A program made the position numbers and the translations under genes. This document shows positions 6,632 through 8,648 of a stretch of DNA of 8,648 nt, one piece after another (the stretch's first letter is position 1; every line of letters starts with the position of its first letter). This DNA is from CALIBK01 sp037444165 (lineage in GTDB: Bacteria; Desulfobacterota; BSN033; UBA1163), in contig JBBIMX010000087.1 in assembly GCA_037444165.1 (NCBI GenBank), positions 1 through 8,648 on the forward strand. Direction: 5' to 3'. The notes under the pieces were generated by a model, which was not told the DNA's origin, ran no database searches, and saw only the letters and a list, made by a program, of their open reading frames with translations.

Positions 6632-6663
6632 AAAAGAGCGAAGGGTCTCCCTTCGCTCTTTTT
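6632..6663 (+). terminator. Strong intrinsic terminator of hrcA-grpE-dnaK
   Basis: A perfect 14-bp stem, AAAAGAGCGAAGGG (6632-6645) with CCCTTCGCTCTTTT (6649-6662), closes a TCT loop and runs into five T residues (6659-6663). It lies 19 bp after the dnaK stop. An upstream segment (6619-6628) can compete for its 5' arm (see findings). Confidence 0.9.
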
Positions 6664-6680
6664 GTATCCAGACTTTCTGG

Positions 6681-6695
6681 TTCCCTAAAAGGGAA
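6681..6695 (+). repeat. Short inverted repeat between the dnaK terminator and ftsY
   Basis: TTCCCT (6681-6686), loop AAA, AGGGAA (6690-6695): a perfect 6-bp stem ending 19 bp before the ftsY ATG. It has no T tract, so it is not a terminator. It could be a 5'-UTR hairpin or a small protein-binding site. I see no convincing ftsY promoter in the 50 bp after the terminator. Confidence 0.35.
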
Positions 6696-6704
6696 TAGTT
6701 CATC

Positions 6705-6711
6705 GAGGTGG
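6705..6711 (+). promoter_or_regulatory. Ribosome site that decides the ftsY start
   Basis: GAGGTGG sits 3 bp upstream of the ATG at 6715 and touches the GTG at 6712. Counted from its GAGG core, the spacing is 6 nt to the ATG but only 3 nt to the GTG, so the ATG is the likelier start. Confidence 0.5.
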
Positions 6712-6714
6712 GTG

Positions 6715-7632
6715 ATGTTTGGTTTTATTGAAAAATTAAAGAAAGGACTCACTAAAACCCATCAGGGTTTTGTAGAGAAGATCGATCGGCTTCTTCTTGG
6801 AAAGAAAACCATCGACCCGGGGTTATTGGAAGAACTGGAGGCTATCCTCTATGAAGCGGATCTTGGAGTGAAAACGACCACCCGTTTAATCGAGGAAGTC
6901 GAGCGAGGTTTAAACCGTGGGGATCTTAAGGATCCCGAGAGGGTGAAAGAGTTTATTAAGGAAGAGATTCTATGTATCTTAAAGTCCGGTGAAAAACCGC
7001 TCATCATCGACTTTTCCCAGACAAAACCCTTTGTCTTCTTAGTCGTGGGGGTGAATGGGGTGGGTAAGACGACCACCATCGGAAAGATCGCCCATAGCTA
7101 TTCATCCCAGGGGAAGAAGATCCTGATCGGGGCGGCAGACACCTTCCGGGCCGCTGCAGTCGAACAGCTCGAAATCTGGGCAAAGCGGGTAGGAGCGGAT
7201 TTCATAAAACAATCGACGGGATCCGATCCCTCTGCGGTTGCATTTGATACCATTCACGCCGCACGCTCAAGAGGAATGGATCTCGTTTTTATCGATACCG
7301 CTGGAAGGCTCCATACCAAAGTCAATCTAATGGAAGAACTGAGGAAAATAAAACGGATTGTGAACAGGGAGTATCCAGGCGCCCCCCATGAGATTCTTCT
7401 TGTTTTGGATGCGACTACGGGTCAAAATGCTATCTCCCAGGCCAAACTCTTCCATGAGGCTATCGGGGTAACCGGAATCGCCCTCACCAAATTAGATGGG
7501 ACGGCTAAAGGAGGAATCATCATTGGAATTACCGAAGAAATGAAGATCCCCATTCGATACATTGGGATTGGGGAAGGGCTGGATGATTTAAAAGAATTCA
7601 ATGCCGCGGAGTTTGTTCAGGCCTTATTCTGA
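6715..7632 (+). CDS. ftsY: Signal recognition particle receptor FtsY
   Basis: FtsY is the SRP-family GTPase that docks Ffh-bound ribosomes at the inner membrane. The 305 residues form only the NG core: an N-terminal helical bundle (about 1-95), then the G domain. Motifs, numbered from the ATG, are GVNGVGKTTT (P-loop, 112-121), DTFRAAAVEQL (142-152), DTAGR (194-198), TKLDG (258-262) and GIGEGLDDLKEF (284-295). The acidic A domain that makes E. coli FtsY 497 residues long is absent; an amphipathic start (MFGFIEKLKKGL) could supply membrane contact, as in other short FtsY proteins. The GTG at 6712 would add one residue, but ribosome-site spacing favours ATG. It lies behind the dnaK terminator, so it needs its own promoter or read-through. 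Its stop is 11 bp from the convergent gene's stop. Confidence 0.95.
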   Translation: MFGFIEKLKKGLTKTHQGFVEKIDRLLLGKKTIDPGLLEELEAILYEADLGVKTTTRLIEEVERGLNRGDLKDPERVKEFIKEEILCILKSGEKPLIIDFSQTKPFVFLVVGVNGVGKTTTIGKIAHSYSSQGKKILIGAADTFRAAAVEQLEIWAKRVGADFIKQSTGSDPSAVAFDTIHAARSRGMDLVFIDTAGRLHTKVNLMEELRKIKRIVNREYPGAPHEILLVLDATTGQNAISQAKLFHEAIGVTGIALTKLDGTAKGGIIIGITEEMKIPIRYIGIGEGLDDLKEFNAAEFVQALF

Positions 7633-7643
7633 ATGGAATCAAA

Positions 7644-8579
7644 TCAAACCCTCTCCATCCTTTCTTTGACCACTCGTTTAAAGGCCTCCACGACCAGAGG
7701 ATCAAACTGTTTCCCTGTATTTCGAACAATCTCTTCTAAGGCTTCCCAGGGAGGCATTCCTTTTCGGTAGGGTCGATCGGTGGTCATGGCGTCAAAAGCA
7801 TCTGCCACGGCAAGGATCCTCGCTCCCAAAGGAATCTTCACCATTTCCCTTTGAGCCCCGTCAATGGTATCAATGAAATATTTATGGTGGGAAACGACAA
7901 TGGGAACCACCTCTTTCAAAACCGAACCGACCGAGGAAAGGAGATAGGCTCCCTTGATCGTATGCTCGTCCATCAATTCTTTCTCTTCGGTAGTCAACTC
8001 GGCTGCCTTTCTTAAAATTTCTCCGCTTACCTCAATTTTTCCAATATCGTGGAGCAATCCTGCCACACGGACATTCTCCACTTCTGGGCGAGGCAATTCC
8101 ATGGCCACAGCAATCTCGGAGGCCAGCTCCGAAACCCTCACGGAATGACCTTTTGTGTATCGATCTGTAGATTCAAGATATTTTGAAAGGATTTCGAGGA
8201 TTCCGATATAGGCATTCTTCAAATCCTGTAGCCGCCGCTCATTCTGTTCATAAAGGGTCCCCACTGCCACGCTGGCCAAAATAAGAAAACCTCCCCAGGA
8301 GGAAAGTTGGGCAACGCTCTTCAAAACCTCTTGGCCCTTAAAGAAATGCTCAGGGAAAATGATATAGGAAATAATAATGACCAGAATGGAGAAAACTGCG
8401 GTCAGAATACCCAACCTTCTCCCTAAAAAATAACCCGTGGCCAGAACAGGGAGATAATAAAAGTTTAAGACGATGGACTTCTCCTCGACAAGGTAAGTTC
8501 CGAGAAAGGCCGCTAAAAGGATGATCAGGACCAAAATCTTCTCAAAATGCTTTAGGACAAATCCTTTTAATCGTTCCAT
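7644..8579 (-). CDS. Membrane-anchored HD-GYP-like phosphohydrolase with degenerate GYP motif
   Basis: Numbered from the ATG at 8579 (311 aa). About four hydrophobic segments (15-31, 37-52, 55-75, 92-108) form a membrane sensor-like region. A helical linker (110-138) follows, then an HD-GYP-type domain: YTKGHSVRVSELA (141-153), HDIGK (177-181), H206, HH (231-232), then GARILAVADAFDAMTTDRPY (252-271) and GKQFDP (289-294). The metal-ligand histidines and aspartates of the family are present, so hydrolase activity is possible; c-di-GMP would be the expected substrate. The GYP triplet, which normally contacts c-di-GMP, is replaced by I-D-G at 239-241 with no length change. It may be a divergent phosphodiesterase, a binding-only sensor, or act on another nucleotide. 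A GTG at 8606 would add nine residues, but the ribosome site favours the ATG. Confidence 0.85.
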   Translation of the reverse strand: MERLKGFVLKHFEKILVLIILLAAFLGTYLVEEKSIVLNFYYLPVLATGYFLGRRLGILTAVFSILVIIISYIIFPEHFFKGQEVLKSVAQLSSWGGFLILASVAVGTLYEQNERRLQDLKNAYIGILEILSKYLESTDRYTKGHSVRVSELASEIAVAMELPRPEVENVRVAGLLHDIGKIEVSGEILRKAAELTTEEKELMDEHTIKGAYLLSSVGSVLKEVVPIVVSHHKYFIDTIDGAQREMVKIPLGARILAVADAFDAMTTDRPYRKGMPPWEALEEIVRNTGKQFDPLVVEAFKRVVKERMERV

Positions 8580-8584
8580 CTCTT

Positions 8585-8591
8585 CTCCCTC
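8585..8591 (-). promoter_or_regulatory. Ribosome site that decides the HD-GYP-like gene start
   Basis: On the minus strand GAGGGAG lies 5 nt before the ATG at 8579. The alternative upstream GTG at 8606 has no comparable site, and its extra codons are this ribosome site itself read as protein (Glu-Gly-Glu-Glu). Confidence 0.6.
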
Positions 8592-8614
8592 TTTGTAACC
8601 CCTCACTGAAGGGT

Positions 8615-8647
8615 GGAAATAAATTTAAGCCCGACAGGAGTATTTCC
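8615..8647 (-). repeat. Inverted repeat upstream of the HD-GYP-like gene
   Basis: GGAAATA (8615-8621) and TATTTCC (8641-8647) are perfect 7-bp arms 19 bp apart, at the window edge. They lie where the promoter of the minus-strand gene should be and could be a regulator site, but the window ends before a promoter can be judged. Confidence 0.25.
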
Positions 8648-8648
8648 G

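Noticed and set aside
6395..6703. Minus-strand open frame over the dnaK 3' end and terminator
   Set aside because: It covers the dnaK tail and the intrinsic terminator, has no recognisable domain, and is an antisense shadow.

Overview
The window looks like ordinary chromosome from a diderm (Gram-negative-type) bacterium. The evidence is an LPS-heptose activation gene (rfaE2), a DnaK of the Gram-negative type with its N-terminal-quadrant insert, and an hrcA-grpE-dnaK heat-shock cluster. The gene set and the DnaK tail (VVDADYEDV) fit a Desulfobacterota/'deltaproteobacterial' relative. That placement is an inference from protein flavour, not from a search. Coding DNA has moderate GC; the 463-777 spacer is visibly AT-richer.

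Layout. Positions 1-1294 are sparse and accessory-like: a small exported beta-rich protein on the minus strand (172-462), possibly followed by a 22-codon ORF, then an AT-rich spacer, then a decayed IS256-type element (about 789-1193) that keeps inverted-repeat ends and only the C-terminal part of its transposase. From 1295 the core begins. rfaE2 and thiL overlap by ATGA and are closed by a probable terminator (2811-2847). hrcA-grpE-dnaK follow a good housekeeping-type promoter (2913-2941) and end at a very strong intrinsic terminator (6632-6663). ftsY follows on the same strand. It converges, with 11 bp between stop codons, on a minus-strand gene for a membrane protein with an HD-GYP-like domain (7644-8579).

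How the genes work together. RfaE2 activates heptose-1-phosphate to ADP-heptose for the LPS inner core, and ThiL makes thiamine diphosphate; they share a transcript but not a pathway. HrcA is the heat-shock repressor. GrpE is the nucleotide exchange factor for the chaperone DnaK, encoded beside it. dnaJ is not in the window: dnaK is followed by a terminator and ftsY, the SRP receptor for co-translational membrane targeting.

I do not see a new multigene system here. The observations most worth a second look are: (1) an HD-GYP-like membrane protein whose metal-binding residues remain but whose GYP triplet is replaced without a length change; (2) an hrcA operon with no CIRCE operator, but with a different inverted repeat at the predicted transcription start; (3) a miniature IS256 derivative with an in-frame stop; (4) competing hairpins between dnaK and ftsY.
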